Of a DNA stretch of 64,000 nucleotides, positions 25,961 through 35,087 are shown piece after piece. A program made the position numbers and the translations under genes. The DNA comes from an uncultured Ignavibacteria bacterium (lineage in GTDB: Bacteria; Bacteroidota; Ignavibacteria; Kapaibacteriales; Kapaibacteriaceae), in assembly GCA_903939735.1 (NCBI GenBank), contig CAJAIA010000006.1, forward strand, positions 1 to 64,000, in the 5' to 3' direction. Position 1 is the stretch's first letter. Every line of letters begins with the position of its first letter. The notes under the pieces are model-generated. The model was not told where the DNA came from and made no database searches. It was given only the letters and a program-made list of their open reading frames with translations.

Positions 25961-27076
25961 TTAGTTCTCTGTCTTCTTCTTGATCTTGATTGCGCGCATC
26001 TTTCGTTGTTGACGGAGCTTGTTGAAGTTGATGCTCTCCTTCAACGATACACCCTCGCGTATCACGCCTCGTGACCGCAACACACTGTCTGCGGTAATGT
26101 ATCGCTTTCGATTGCTCAAGCCACCACGCACTTCGCGCGGGATTTGCGAGATCGGGATGAGAGCTTCTTCAACAGCGTACACATCGTTCGGGAGTTTGAT
26201 ACCCACAGGCTTATTCGATGCGAGCTCCAGCCATGGTCCGCCCCGTTTACGTCGGAAGTCAAACACATCAAGAATCACAACCGGTGTACCAGACCACGGA
26301 ATGTAGCGACGCTTCGTTGAATCAATACGTCCGGTTCGCACCCACTTATACAACCATTCCGCGTCGGATAGGAACTGTCGCACACATGAGTGTGAAACGG
26401 GGCGTCCAGGCATGTCGAATTGATGAAACGCACTACCTGCCTGAAGATGGAAGTTCACGGTAAACGGAAGGATCCACGTACTGTCGAGCGAAGAGATCCG
26501 GCGAGGGTGCCGCCAATTCACAGCGTACCTACCAGGAAACGTTGGCTTACGCTCTTCACCAGAGTTGCATGCAGCGAAGCGGACAAGTTCCCCACGTTCG
26601 TAGCATGCATACGATTGCCACGTGTTGCTGATAAACACAGCCTTCGGAATCGTATCGCCTTCCGGCCAGTACTGCGGAAACACCGAGTAGGCTCGGAGGT
26701 CCTCCATCACCGTATCGGGCAATACCAGTGTATCCCCTATGCGGACATACTGAATGTCCTTGCGGTTCAACAGTGTCAACACACGGTAGTTGCTCCACGT
26801 CTCTGGGGTCTTCGCAAACGTTCGGCGCACACTATCGAGTACATCTGAGGATGTGATCGGCAAACGGTGGTACGCAACCGACGGAAAGCGCTTTGCGAGG
26901 GAGTCAGCCCGAGCTGCACGTGCCGCTTGTTGCACGCGCTCGACGGAATCGCGTCGGATAATCTCCTGTTCTTCCGGCGTTGGTTCTGGGTTCGAACACG
27001 AAACCATCACGATAGAACAGGCAATTGCTGCCAGCACATGTGAGGATGGATGTAGGCCGAACGGACGTGACGTCAT
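25961..27076 (-). CDS. L,D-transpeptidase lipoprotein (YkuD fold)
   Basis: 371 residues starting at 27076; a lipoprotein signal (MVSC, cysteine 27) anchors it in the envelope. The catalytic motif is HQFDMPGRPVSHSCVRQ: Cys231 nucleophile with the preceding histidine. The usual SHGCxR has Ser in place of Gly (SHSCVR), a small change. RFAACNSG and PTFPGRYAVNWRHPRR match the upstream YkuD strands. LLNRKDIQYVRIGDTLVLPD before it looks like a degenerate LysM half. It would cross-link peptidoglycan or attach proteins to it. It is divergent from the glutaminyl cyclase gene, 52 bases apart. Confidence 0.85.
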   Translation of the reverse strand: MTSRPFGLHPSSHVLAAIACSIVMVSCSNPEPTPEEQEIIRRDSVERVQQAARAARADSLAKRFPSVAYHRLPITSSDVLDSVRRTFAKTPETWSNYRVLTLLNRKDIQYVRIGDTLVLPDTVMEDLRAYSVFPQYWPEGDTIPKAVFISNTWQSYACYERGELVRFAACNSGEERKPTFPGRYAVNWRHPRRISSLDSTWILPFTVNFHLQAGSAFHQFDMPGRPVSHSCVRQFLSDAEWLYKWVRTGRIDSTKRRYIPWSGTPVVILDVFDFRRKRGGPWLELASNKPVGIKLPNDVYAVEEALIPISQIPREVRGGLSNRKRYITADSVLRSRGVIREGVSLKESINFNKLRQQRKMRAIKIKKKTEN

Positions 27077-27128
27077 ACGTGAAGGCGAAAATACCAGTAG
27101 ATTCGTTCTCGCTTCACGACAGATCGCC

Positions 27129-27938
27129 ATGAAACACTACATAACGCTAATCATTCTGTGTGCCATTCTTTTTTCCTGCGATTCATCGCGGGAGACTCCA
27201 CGAAGTGACACATCAGAAACCGTCGAGCAGACTCCTACAGAAGAATCTATCAGGACCTACTCATTCCGCATTGTTGCCAAGATTCCGCATGACACCACGG
27301 CCTTTACGCAAGGGTTAGAGGTCTACAACGGTGAATTCCTCGAATCGACTGGTCTCAATGGAAAGTCCACGATCCGTCGCGTAAACATCCGCACTGGTGC
27401 GGTCATTAAGCGCGAACCACTCGAAGCCACGTATTTCGGTGAAGGTATAACGGTACTTCGCGACACAGCCTACATGTTGACGTGGCTGAACCAGCGCGGA
27501 TTGGTGTACGACCCTGTATCGCTGCGACGGATCAGAGAGTTTCGCTACGCTGGTGAAGGTTGGGGTATTACGGACGACGGAACACACCTCATCCTGAGTA
27601 ACGGTTCGAACATTCTCACGGTGATCAATCCCGCAACCTCCTCTATTGTGCGCAGTATTCCTGTTACGATGCAGGGTTCTCTTGTCGGACAACTCAACGA
27701 GCTAGAATGGGTAAACGGTGAAATTTGGGCGAATGTCTGGCAAACGATGAAGATTCTCCGGATTAACCCCACAACAGGTTCGGTCGTCGGTATCATCGAC
27801 TGCACTGGCATCATCGCTGAATCAGAGCTTACATCCAGTATGGACGTCTTCAACGGTATAGGGTACGATTCAGTAACGAAGGCCATCTACGTCACTGGTA
27901 AGAACTGGCCAAAGGTGTACCAGATCGAGCTTCAATAA
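27129..27938 (+). CDS. Glutaminyl-peptide cyclotransferase lipoprotein
   Basis: 269 residues. The bacterial/plant-type glutamine cyclotransferase (five-blade beta-propeller) forms N-terminal pyroglutamate on exported proteins. Signatures: PHDTTAFTQGLEVYNGEFLESTGLNG, FGEGITVL, RYAGEGWGITDDGTHL, LNELEWVNGEIWANVW and the final GIGYDSVTKAIYVTGKNWPKVYQIEL (quoted in parts; all are family hallmarks). A lipobox (LFSC) places it in the envelope. A TAGATTCG element lies 24 bases upstream. Pyroglutamate N termini are common on T9SS substrates in Bacteroidota, whose signal peptides are often followed by Gln. Several exported proteins in this window have AQ at the cleavage site, so a maturation role is plausible. 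Confidence 0.9.
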   Translation: MKHYITLIILCAILFSCDSSRETPRSDTSETVEQTPTEESIRTYSFRIVAKIPHDTTAFTQGLEVYNGEFLESTGLNGKSTIRRVNIRTGAVIKREPLEATYFGEGITVLRDTAYMLTWLNQRGLVYDPVSLRRIREFRYAGEGWGITDDGTHLILSNGSNILTVINPATSSIVRSIPVTMQGSLVGQLNELEWVNGEIWANVWQTMKILRINPTTGSVVGIIDCTGIIAESELTSSMDVFNGIGYDSVTKAIYVTGKNWPKVYQIELQ

Positions 27939-28025
27939 CCCGTCACATTTCCCTCGGTTGCGACCACGAGATGAACACACGTTCCGCATAGCGGAATCTT
28001 CGTTCATCGTTTCTAGGAGGTCGCC

Positions 28026-31000
28026 ATGGTTAGGGCGCCGAGCATTCGGCGGGTGCATCGTTTCACAACCATGCTTGTCATGGTCATTGTTGGAGTGCTT
28101 CTCGCACAAGCACAACCCCAACCTCTTCTTCAACCAGTCTTTCCCATTCCGGGACAGGATGCGGTTGATGTAACGTCGTCTGTTGTGGTGCAGGCTCCTG
28201 CTGCGATCGACCCAACAACCGTCACGACGTACTTTCCGAACGCTGCGCCGAATGGATGGCGACCGCCAGTACCAACGGTACTCGTGCTCCGCGAAGATCT
28301 TGCGCTAGCGCATCCACGGGACGTATGGCAGCGCTACGCTATCGTTGGTGTCACATCCATCGAAAACCAACGAACTGTCAGATGGAAGCCCGCGCGCTTG
28401 CTTCCACGCACGACATACCGATGTGTTATCTCTGGCATCGCACTTGATCCTCGTCAAGGGGGCGCGCTATGTCCAACACTCGAACTCAGCTTCACCACTG
28501 CTCGCCCAGTTCCGACGGTACGTGCAACGTCGCTGGATACACACCACGTGGTGACGTGCAGACAACCGATTGCAATCGTGTGGAACGATCCGATTCCTAA
28601 TCCGGCGATTGCGCAATCGATCATCGACATGGAAGCATACGGCACCGACGGTCGGTGGAATAAGCTTCCAATTGCACTCACTGTCGCACCCGACCTCACG
28701 TCGGCCGTGGTATACCCACGGGATGCATGGCCAATTGGACAACCCATCCGTCTACGCTGTGCGTTGGAACAACTAACCGGCGATTTGCGAACGAACTACG
28801 TTCGTCAAACTGTTGTGCGCGGCGCAACCACAGTTAGCACAACGGTCGCCTCACTCCCCAACCACCCGATTCCATCGGATGTGGTCGAGGCGTTCGATAC
28901 AACGACCGTTGTTGTTCGTGCAGGAACAGATCGCGAGTTCGTAGCTCCTCACACGTTACCCTACCCGTGGAGATTTGTTCGTTGGCATGCACCAGATGTA
29001 CCATCACTCGACGGACAAACCGAACATCGTGTACGCATGCTTGTGGACTGCGCGAATGCGAAGGCCAAGCTCGCAGTCACAGCTCTCATTGAACGCATTG
29101 ATAGTACCGATCTAGACATCGACGTTGATAGTGGTGGACGTGTTGATGTTTACACTACAACTGGCGACCTCCTCGCATCGGTGACGCAGCCAGCTACGCT
29201 GCGCATTGCAGTAGCACAAGCTCCCATCACACTTGCAGCAGTTGCCGCAGCAAACATGTCATTCAGTGCGTGGCAACAAGCGCCGCAGGGCTCTGTTGGA
29301 TCCCCTGCAGCTGCATTGGTGATACCACCGGCAACGCTTGTTGGGATGAATGGCAGTGGACAACATCATGGCAATACTGCGGTTGGACCTGGCGTTAATC
29401 CAAAGTTTGTTCCCCTGTCTCCCTACCGCACTGAGCGCTATCGACTTGTTGCACGCATCGCCGATGACGATCCGGATCCGCTCTTTCGCATCGATGATGC
29501 CGTGAGCTTTACCACTGCTCGTGAGTTCGAGGATATCGTACCAGGAACACGCACAGTGTGTGTCACTGCGCAACGATGCTGGGAGATCACCGGATATCAC
29601 GATCCATCAGTTGGTCCACCAGTACGATTTGCCACCCCAGTGCAACAATACTGTCTGACTGCTGTGATGCTTGATCCGGAAAACGCGATCACATTGTTTG
29701 CACGCAGAAAACGTATCGACATGCGTGTGGAACGTGTTGTGCTTGGATCGGAAGATCCGTCGCACGTGTTGCCTGATCAGCAAGCCCACCCGGAAACGCG
29801 CGTTGATGTAGACAAGCGCGTAGTAGTCCAGGGCGTTGAACGATGGATGCCGCTCGGCAAGATCTCGTGCGTTACACCACGTGACGTGTTTGAACGCTAT
29901 GAACTGCGATGTGGCGATCAGATCAGACTTCGCGTAACAGCTGCATCGCACCGAGGTGATGAATGGCGCTGGTGGAGTGTTCGTAATCGCTATGCGATGC
30001 CTGTGACCAAACAACAGTCGATGAAAGGTGGAGAGTTTACCCTCGTGCTTGACCAGGATATCGCAGGATATGATGGACAAGCCTGTGATGAACGTCCGAC
30101 GGGAAATCCTGAAGTGCGTGTGCAGGCAGCATTTCGACGTGTGTTCGCTGTTGCTTCAATGAGTATGCGCATTCGCACGCTCCAAGGTTCAGATCGATCA
30201 CGGTATCGTTTTGAAGAGCGGTGGTTCGATCCACTCACCTATTACGAGCGACAGGCCGACGAGCCACGAGGTGGACGTCACGTGGAATATGTTCCGCGAA
30301 AAGGAACCATCGTGAAAGTGAAGTACACACTTCCGTTCGATGGTCCATCGATTCTCGCAGGAGGGATGTCTGCTTCATCATGGGACAACTACCTGATCAC
30401 GAACCCACACGCAACAGATCTTGACTTCTCTGTTGCGACCGGTGATCGTGGTAACACCAACTTTCTGCCAACAACTGGACAGTCACCGGACATCGTGGAG
30501 TTCTTCATCTGCGACCCACTCACACGTCCTGTGAAACAAGCTCTCCACTTCGGTATTGTCGATATCACATGCGGTGCGGGAGTTCGATCCATCTACCAAG
30601 AACCGCTAGTTGCTCCCTATACCTTCACTGTGCAGCAGATGGAACTTCCAGGTTTCGGGCTCCGCCTGCAACGAGCCGACATCGCCTATGATGGAGATTG
30701 GGACTTTTGGCCGTTTGTCCTCAAAGGTGAGATTTACAATTCCATCTACGGTGGCAACCTTGCTATCGATGGCGCGCACCATACCTCCACAGCGTTCACA
30801 CGTCTCCCTGTTTGCGCAGAGCAACAAGGTAAGAGCGGTGAGTGTACCATCGCGTACTCAGACGACGACAAGACGCTCGGATATGGTGATCGTGCAATGT
30901 GGTTGCAGACAATGTGGATGGATGGGTTGGATAAGGCGTGGTGGATGATGACCACGTGGGATGAAGACTGCAAAGACGATGATGATTGTCTCGTCAACAA

Positions 31001-31304
31001 GATGGATGACGTGATAGACATTGTGAAACGGGGCGTCGATGCGTATGCGGGAACAGGCGGCTCGGGTGATCTTGATTGGGATAGTTCACTACCTGAACTC
31101 ATCAAGGCAGGGGCTGATCTTATCGCACTACTTCTGCCGCCGGACGAGCAAGATGAGTTTCTTGGTGAGGGAACATTCCTTGAAGACGTCGGTACATACT
31201 GGGGGATGCGCACTGCCATAGCCCCGCGGATACCTGTTCATCATGAAAACATCACCTACCATCTGCGCGGACAGTGGTACGTGTCAAAAGCGGTGCTGCG
31301 TTAA
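28026..31304 (+). CDS. Large secreted protein with N-terminal Ig-like (Big_5) domain, function unknown
   Basis: 1092 residues with a signal peptide (core LVMVIVGVLLAQAQ) and a strong AGGAGG Shine-Dalgarno at 28015-28020. Residues about 35-155 resemble a Big_5 immunoglobulin-like domain (PIPGQDAVDVTSSVVV, TVRWKPARLLPRTTYRC, LELSFTTARP). A second, similar strand-rich unit follows. The long middle is beta-rich with paired cysteines at intervals. Near the C terminus is an acidic stretch (DEDCKDDDDC) and then a low-complexity Asp/Leu segment (SSLPELIKAGADLIALLLPP). No T9SS tail is present. It is followed 38 bases later by a small T9SS protein, probably one operon. I do not recognise the family beyond the Ig-like start. 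Confidence 0.7.
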   Translation: MVRAPSIRRVHRFTTMLVMVIVGVLLAQAQPQPLLQPVFPIPGQDAVDVTSSVVVQAPAAIDPTTVTTYFPNAAPNGWRPPVPTVLVLREDLALAHPRDVWQRYAIVGVTSIENQRTVRWKPARLLPRTTYRCVISGIALDPRQGGALCPTLELSFTTARPVPTVRATSLDTHHVVTCRQPIAIVWNDPIPNPAIAQSIIDMEAYGTDGRWNKLPIALTVAPDLTSAVVYPRDAWPIGQPIRLRCALEQLTGDLRTNYVRQTVVRGATTVSTTVASLPNHPIPSDVVEAFDTTTVVVRAGTDREFVAPHTLPYPWRFVRWHAPDVPSLDGQTEHRVRMLVDCANAKAKLAVTALIERIDSTDLDIDVDSGGRVDVYTTTGDLLASVTQPATLRIAVAQAPITLAAVAAANMSFSAWQQAPQGSVGSPAAALVIPPATLVGMNGSGQHHGNTAVGPGVNPKFVPLSPYRTERYRLVARIADDDPDPLFRIDDAVSFTTAREFEDIVPGTRTVCVTAQRCWEITGYHDPSVGPPVRFATPVQQYCLTAVMLDPENAITLFARRKRIDMRVERVVLGSEDPSHVLPDQQAHPETRVDVDKRVVVQGVERWMPLGKISCVTPRDVFERYELRCGDQIRLRVTAASHRGDEWRWWSVRNRYAMPVTKQQSMKGGEFTLVLDQDIAGYDGQACDERPTGNPEVRVQAAFRRVFAVASMSMRIRTLQGSDRSRYRFEERWFDPLTYYERQADEPRGGRHVEYVPRKGTIVKVKYTLPFDGPSILAGGMSASSWDNYLITNPHATDLDFSVATGDRGNTNFLPTTGQSPDIVEFFICDPLTRPVKQALHFGIVDITCGAGVRSIYQEPLVAPYTFTVQQMELPGFGLRLQRADIAYDGDWDFWPFVLKGEIYNSIYGGNLAIDGAHHTSTAFTRLPVCAEQQGKSGECTIAYSDDDKTLGYGDRAMWLQTMWMDGLDKAWWMMTTWDEDCKDDDDCLVNKMDDVIDIVKRGVDAYAGTGGSGDLDWDSSLPELIKAGADLIALLLPPDEQDEFLGEGTFLEDVGTYWGMRTAIAPRIPVHHENITYHLRGQWYVSKAVLR

Positions 31305-31342
31305 CACACAGTCATTTCATCACGTCTCATTGGAGAAACCTC

Positions 31343-31972
31343 ATGAAGATCACACTTCTTGCATTCACTCTCGTCGCGCTCAGCCATCTATCACATGCTC
31401 ACGTACAACCAGCAGGAGGCGCACGCGAGGCAACGCTCACCGCCGGCAGCAGGATCACTATCACATGGGATAGTTCCCTTGTGCAGTCGCCCGTCGCCAT
31501 TGCGCTTTGGGATGGCGAGCGCCGCGTAACAACGCCGATTCATCGGGCGTACAACGGTGTGCACGCAGCCTACGAATGGACCATTCCCGACACGATGTTA
31601 TCTGGTCAACTGTATCGATTTGTAATCGCGTCGGCATCTACTCCACAAACTGCTCACTTCAGTCAGAGCTTTGTGACAATCCAACACGCCATTCCGCGCG
31701 TGAGCAGCATCGATCGCGATCGCAGCGAGCCACAACTCAGCATTACCCCACTTCCCGCGCGTGACGTTCTTCACGTCCGTTGGGATGCTGCGGAAGCAAC
31801 GCGTGTTGATCTCACCACTTTGATCGGACAGCCACTGCGAACATGGTCGTGTGTGGGAGGTTCAACGCGCATGGACATCGACGTAGCTGGGATACCATCC
31901 GGCATGTACATGCTTGTTGTGCATCGAGCGGATGGCACACCGATATCACGTGCAGTGCTCGTGCAGCACTAG
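31343..31972 (+). CDS. Small secreted protein with KNH-like domain and T9SS tail
   Basis: 209 residues. A signal peptide ends near SHLSHA. Residues about 25-125 look like the Ser/Thr-rich KNH/Kre9-type beta domain (TAGSRITITWDSSLVQSP, VAIALWDGERRV, YEWTIPDTMLSGQLYRFVI), the same kind found in the larger 10026-12497 protein. The last 75 residues are a T9SS tail (LSITPLPARDVLHVRWD, VDLTTLIGQPLRTWS, IPSGMYMLVVHRADG). It may carry or cap the large upstream protein at the surface. Its TAG stop and the TAG stop of the opposite-strand gene share the palindrome CTAG at 31969-31972. Confidence 0.75.
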   Translation: MKITLLAFTLVALSHLSHAHVQPAGGAREATLTAGSRITITWDSSLVQSPVAIALWDGERRVTTPIHRAYNGVHAAYEWTIPDTMLSGQLYRFVIASASTPQTAHFSQSFVTIQHAIPRVSSIDRDRSEPQLSITPLPARDVLHVRWDAAEATRVDLTTLIGQPLRTWSCVGGSTRMDIDVAGIPSGMYMLVVHRADGTPISRAVLVQH

Positions 31973-33339
31973 TCGGACGACAATTGATACGGAACGCCTA
32001 GACGTGGAATGCAGATCCGCATGCCTGGCATCCGTTCACGGAGATCGAGTGCAAGGGAGTCGCAGGCCTCTGGTTCGCCATGCATCAGAACCAACGTTGA
32101 AGGACGAACATCTGTTGCAAACTCGATCAGCGATTCACGCGATGCGTGTGCGCTAAATCGGAATCGTTCGACCTCGCAGCTCCGCGAAACACGGCGTCCT
32201 GCGAGGTCGAATGGTTGTTTACGCTCCGACATCGACAGTGCGTAGCCTGGCGTTGTTGGGTGTTGGTAGCCGATAAAGGCGATGCCAAAGTTTGGTCGTG
32301 CCATCCACAGCTGCGCAAGGTTGTATGAGAGTGTTCCTGCGTTCAGCATACCAGACGACGCCAGCACGAGCGACGGAGTCTTGAGGTATGGTCCACGATG
32401 AATCTCGTCACGAATGATAGGTTCTTGCGCTGTGTCGGAGATCTCCAAGCCCGGACTCATCATTGGGTCGCTGTAGCAGAACGCATCGTACACCTTACTA
32501 ATCCGCGTTCCCATACCCCCTGTGTGGAGCGGCATGTAGGGGATCTCACCACCCCGCATCATTGACGAGAGCATCACGACCATCTCCTGCATCTTGCCCA
32601 GGGCGAAGCACGGGAACAACACCGAGCCATTTCGCTCGGTGATCATGTTGATGTATCGCGCCAACCGTTTGCGCTCTTCACGTCGAGACGGAGTGTGTTC
32701 GGTTGCGCCGTTTGTTGCCTCCATTACCAGAACATCAACATGATGGCGTGGTAGCTGAGCACGAGGAATAACGGTCTGGTGATCGAACATCGTATCACCT
32801 GTGTGGAGGATTGAGAACCCTCCGCTCTCCAGCAGTACGCCAGCAGATCCAAGGATATGTCCGGCCCAATGAAACGATGCACGAACAGAGGAACGACCTG
32901 AGTAACCGCGAAACTCAAGAGGTTCGCGATATGGCAGAGCCTCGAACGCATGGCGAAGCTGATCGATCGCCGTACGATCGTAAAACTCCAGATGCTCACG
33001 CGGAATGTCAGACGTGATCTCGTTACGCAGCAGGCGCGCTCCGTTGGGAAGCATGATGTGCGAGATGTCGCGCGTTGCATGCGTCATGATCGCGCGCAGG
33101 TGTGGGAACCTCCGCATCACGTACGGAAGTGCACCTATATGATCTGTGTGTGCGTGTGTAATGAACGCGACATCCGTTGGGCGGTGCTCTAAGAGATCGA
33201 CAGCCGGAAACGCAGCTACCGAGCGATCGCGTGGATGAAGACCAGCATCAATGAAGATGCCCGTTCCTTCAATCGAGATGTACGTGCAGTTGGCGCCGAT
33301 TTCCTCGGCGCCCCCTAGCATCATGAGTTCTACATTCAC
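31969..33339 (-). CDS. Beta-CASP metallo-beta-lactamase-fold ribonuclease-like protein
   Basis: 456 residues with the CPSF73/YSH1-like architecture. MLGGAEEIGANCTYISI starts the MBL core, HAHTDHIGALPY is motif 2 at residues 62-72, and HWAGHILGSAG and ILHTGDTMF are motifs 3 and 4. The beta-CASP cap has SSGMLNAGT, and the C-terminal end has FSAHASRESLI and LVLMHGEPEA, the motif B/C histidine regions. Family members cut or trim RNA. It is convergent with the upstream small T9SS gene and lies ten bases after the DUF2892 gene stop, likely in one leftward operon. Confidence 0.88.
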   Translation of the reverse strand: MNVELMMLGGAEEIGANCTYISIEGTGIFIDAGLHPRDRSVAAFPAVDLLEHRPTDVAFITHAHTDHIGALPYVMRRFPHLRAIMTHATRDISHIMLPNGARLLRNEITSDIPREHLEFYDRTAIDQLRHAFEALPYREPLEFRGYSGRSSVRASFHWAGHILGSAGVLLESGGFSILHTGDTMFDHQTVIPRAQLPRHHVDVLVMEATNGATEHTPSRREERKRLARYINMITERNGSVLFPCFALGKMQEMVVMLSSMMRGGEIPYMPLHTGGMGTRISKVYDAFCYSDPMMSPGLEISDTAQEPIIRDEIHRGPYLKTPSLVLASSGMLNAGTLSYNLAQLWMARPNFGIAFIGYQHPTTPGYALSMSERKQPFDLAGRRVSRSCEVERFRFSAHASRESLIEFATDVRPSTLVLMHGEPEACDSLALDLRERMPGMRICIPRLGVPYQLSSD

Positions 33340-33349
33340 ACAAGAAGCG

Positions 33350-33556
33350 TTACGACGCCACCTTACAGGTTGAGATACCGAGGATTGTGTAGAGTCCGCA
33401 GAAGCGGAACACAGCCGTCACCGTGGCGGCCACCGCTCCAACACCGCATATCCATGCAAGTGTTCCCTCGACAGAATTGGTAACAACCAATCCCACGAGA
33501 ACGGCTGCGATAGCCAAGCGAATAATGCGATCGACTGTTCCAACGTTCGTTGTCAT
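33350..33556 (-). CDS. DUF2892 (YgaP-type) small membrane protein
   Basis: 68 residues. MTTNVGTVDRIIRLAIAAVLVG is the typical N terminus (N-x-x-x-x-D-R-x-x-R), followed by two membrane helices separated by a GTLAWI loop and ending CGLYTILGISTC with two cysteines, as in the membrane part of YgaP-like proteins. The rhodanese domain of YgaP is absent. The family is thought to take part in sulfur handling, but nothing here proves it. It starts the short leftward pair with the beta-CASP gene. Confidence 0.85.
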   Translation of the reverse strand: MTTNVGTVDRIIRLAIAAVLVGLVVTNSVEGTLAWICGVGAVAATVTAVFRFCGLYTILGISTCKVAS

Positions 33557-33672
33557 GACGCTTTTCCTACTGATTGTGGTGAAATCTCGCGGTCACTGGC
33601 ACCAAGATCGGTCTTTTTGCGTTCCATTGGTGCGTAGTTTTGCCGGTTATCCACATCGACCTCAGCTGGAAC

Positions 33673-35076
33673 ATGGAATCACCAAAACCGTACTCACCCA
33701 CCAACAAGGTTCGCATTGTCACGGCGGCCTCGTTGTTCGACGGACACGACGCTGCGATCAATGTGATGCGTCGCATCATCCAGGCCACTGGCTGCGAGGT
33801 GATCCACCTTGGTCACAACCGCTCCGTGATGGAAGTGGTTGATTGCGCCATTCAGGAAGACGCCCAAGCCATTGCCATGACATCCTACCAGGGTGGCCAT
33901 GTTGAGTACCTGACCTATATGCGGCAGTTACTCGATGAGCGCGGCGCACCACACATCAAGATTTTCGCCGGTGGGGGTGGAACGATCCTCCCGACGGAAA
34001 TCGAGCAACTCCACGCCAACGGCGTCACCCGGGTGTATTCCCCGGATGACGGTCGAGCTATGGGGTTACAGGGCATGATCAACGACGTCGTCGAGCGTTC
34101 GGATTACGTACCACCTGTCAGTGAAGCCCTTGCAGACCGTGTGGCCGCTCGTGATCCCATTGCCATTGCACAGGCGATTTCGTGCGCCGAGCGTGGTGAA
34201 CACGCCAAGATTGCCTTCGTTGAGGGTGCAAAGCGCGCACCTGTGCTCGGCATTACAGGAACAGGTGGTGCCGGTAAGTCGTCGCTGACAGACGAACTCG
34301 TTCGTCGCTTCCTCCTTGATCATCCAGACAAGACTATTGCGGTTGTGAGCGTCGACCCGTCGAAGCGCAAAACAGGTGGAGCGTTGCTGGGTGACCGCAT
34401 TCGCATGAATTCCGTGAGCGACGCGCGTGTCTATATGCGCTCATTTGCTACTCGTGAAGCAAACGTGGCCATCAACCCGCATGTCCGCGATGCCATTGCT
34501 ATTCTCTCGTATGCCGGATACGATCTCGTTATCGTTGAAACAGCCGGTATCGGACAGAGCGACTCACAAATCACGGAAGTGTCTGACGTCTCGATGTACG
34601 TGATGACGCCTGAATACGGCGCAGCTACGCAGCTTGAGAAGATCGACATGATTGACTATGCCGACATCATTGCGCTGAACAAGTTTGATAAGCGCGGTGC
34701 TCTCGATGCACTTCGTGATGTTCGAAAGCAGTATCAGCGCAGTCGTCAGTTGTTCTCGCAGAGCATCGACGTAATGCCTGTGTACGGCACGATCGCATCC
34801 CAATTCAATGATCCTGGTGCGAACACACTCTACCGCGCATTGAACGACTTGTTGATTCAGCGTTGCAACCTTGATTGGACATCATCCTACGAGATTACCG
34901 ACGAGATGAGCGAGAAGATCTACATCATTCCGCCAGACCGCACGCGGTATCTCGCCGAGATCGTTGAAAACAACAAGCGGTACGACGCCTTTGTCGAACA
35001 ACAAGCAGAACTCGCTCGCTCGATCTGGCGCATTCAGGGCGCTATTGATCAACTCGCATCTGTGGACGAACATTAA
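33673..35076 (+). CDS. Cobalamin-binding and MeaB-type GTPase subunit of split isobutyryl-CoA mutase (IcmF N-terminal half)
   Basis: 467 residues. Residues about 12-140 are a B12-binding domain: [18 protein letters not shown] with the DGH histidine as lower cobalt ligand, then HLGHNRS and [10 protein letters not shown]. Residues about 185-440 are a G3E GTPase of the MeaB type: Walker A GTGGAGKS (196-203), [31 protein letters not shown] and [12 protein letters not shown]. In known IcmF these parts and the mutase domain form one polypeptide of about 1090 residues. Here the chain stops before the mutase, which is the next gene. The ATG at 33673 is preceded by TAGTTTTG (33635-33642), a possible -7 box. 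The GTPase is expected to control cofactor loading. Confidence 0.9.
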   Translation: MESPKPYSPTNKVRIVTAASLFDGHDAAINVMRRIIQATGCEVIHLGHNRSVMEVVDCAIQEDAQAIAMTSYQGGHVEYLTYMRQLLDERGAPHIKIFAGGGGTILPTEIEQLHANGVTRVYSPDDGRAMGLQGMINDVVERSDYVPPVSEALADRVAARDPIAIAQAISCAERGEHAKIAFVEGAKRAPVLGITGTGGAGKSSLTDELVRRFLLDHPDKTIAVVSVDPSKRKTGGALLGDRIRMNSVSDARVYMRSFATREANVAINPHVRDAIAILSYAGYDLVIVETAGIGQSDSQITEVSDVSMYVMTPEYGAATQLEKIDMIDYADIIALNKFDKRGALDALRDVRKQYQRSRQLFSQSIDVMPVYGTIASQFNDPGANTLYRALNDLLIQRCNLDWTSSYEITDEMSEKIYIIPPDRTRYLAEIVENNKRYDAFVEQQAELARSIWRIQGAIDQLASVDEH

Positions 35077-35087
35077 ATCAGCACCGT

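Noticed and set aside
33647..33655. Perfect DnaA box TTATCCACA before the cobalamin/GTPase gene
   Set aside because: A single box inside an ordinary gene leader, with no neighbouring boxes or skew change seen; chance occurrence is likely.
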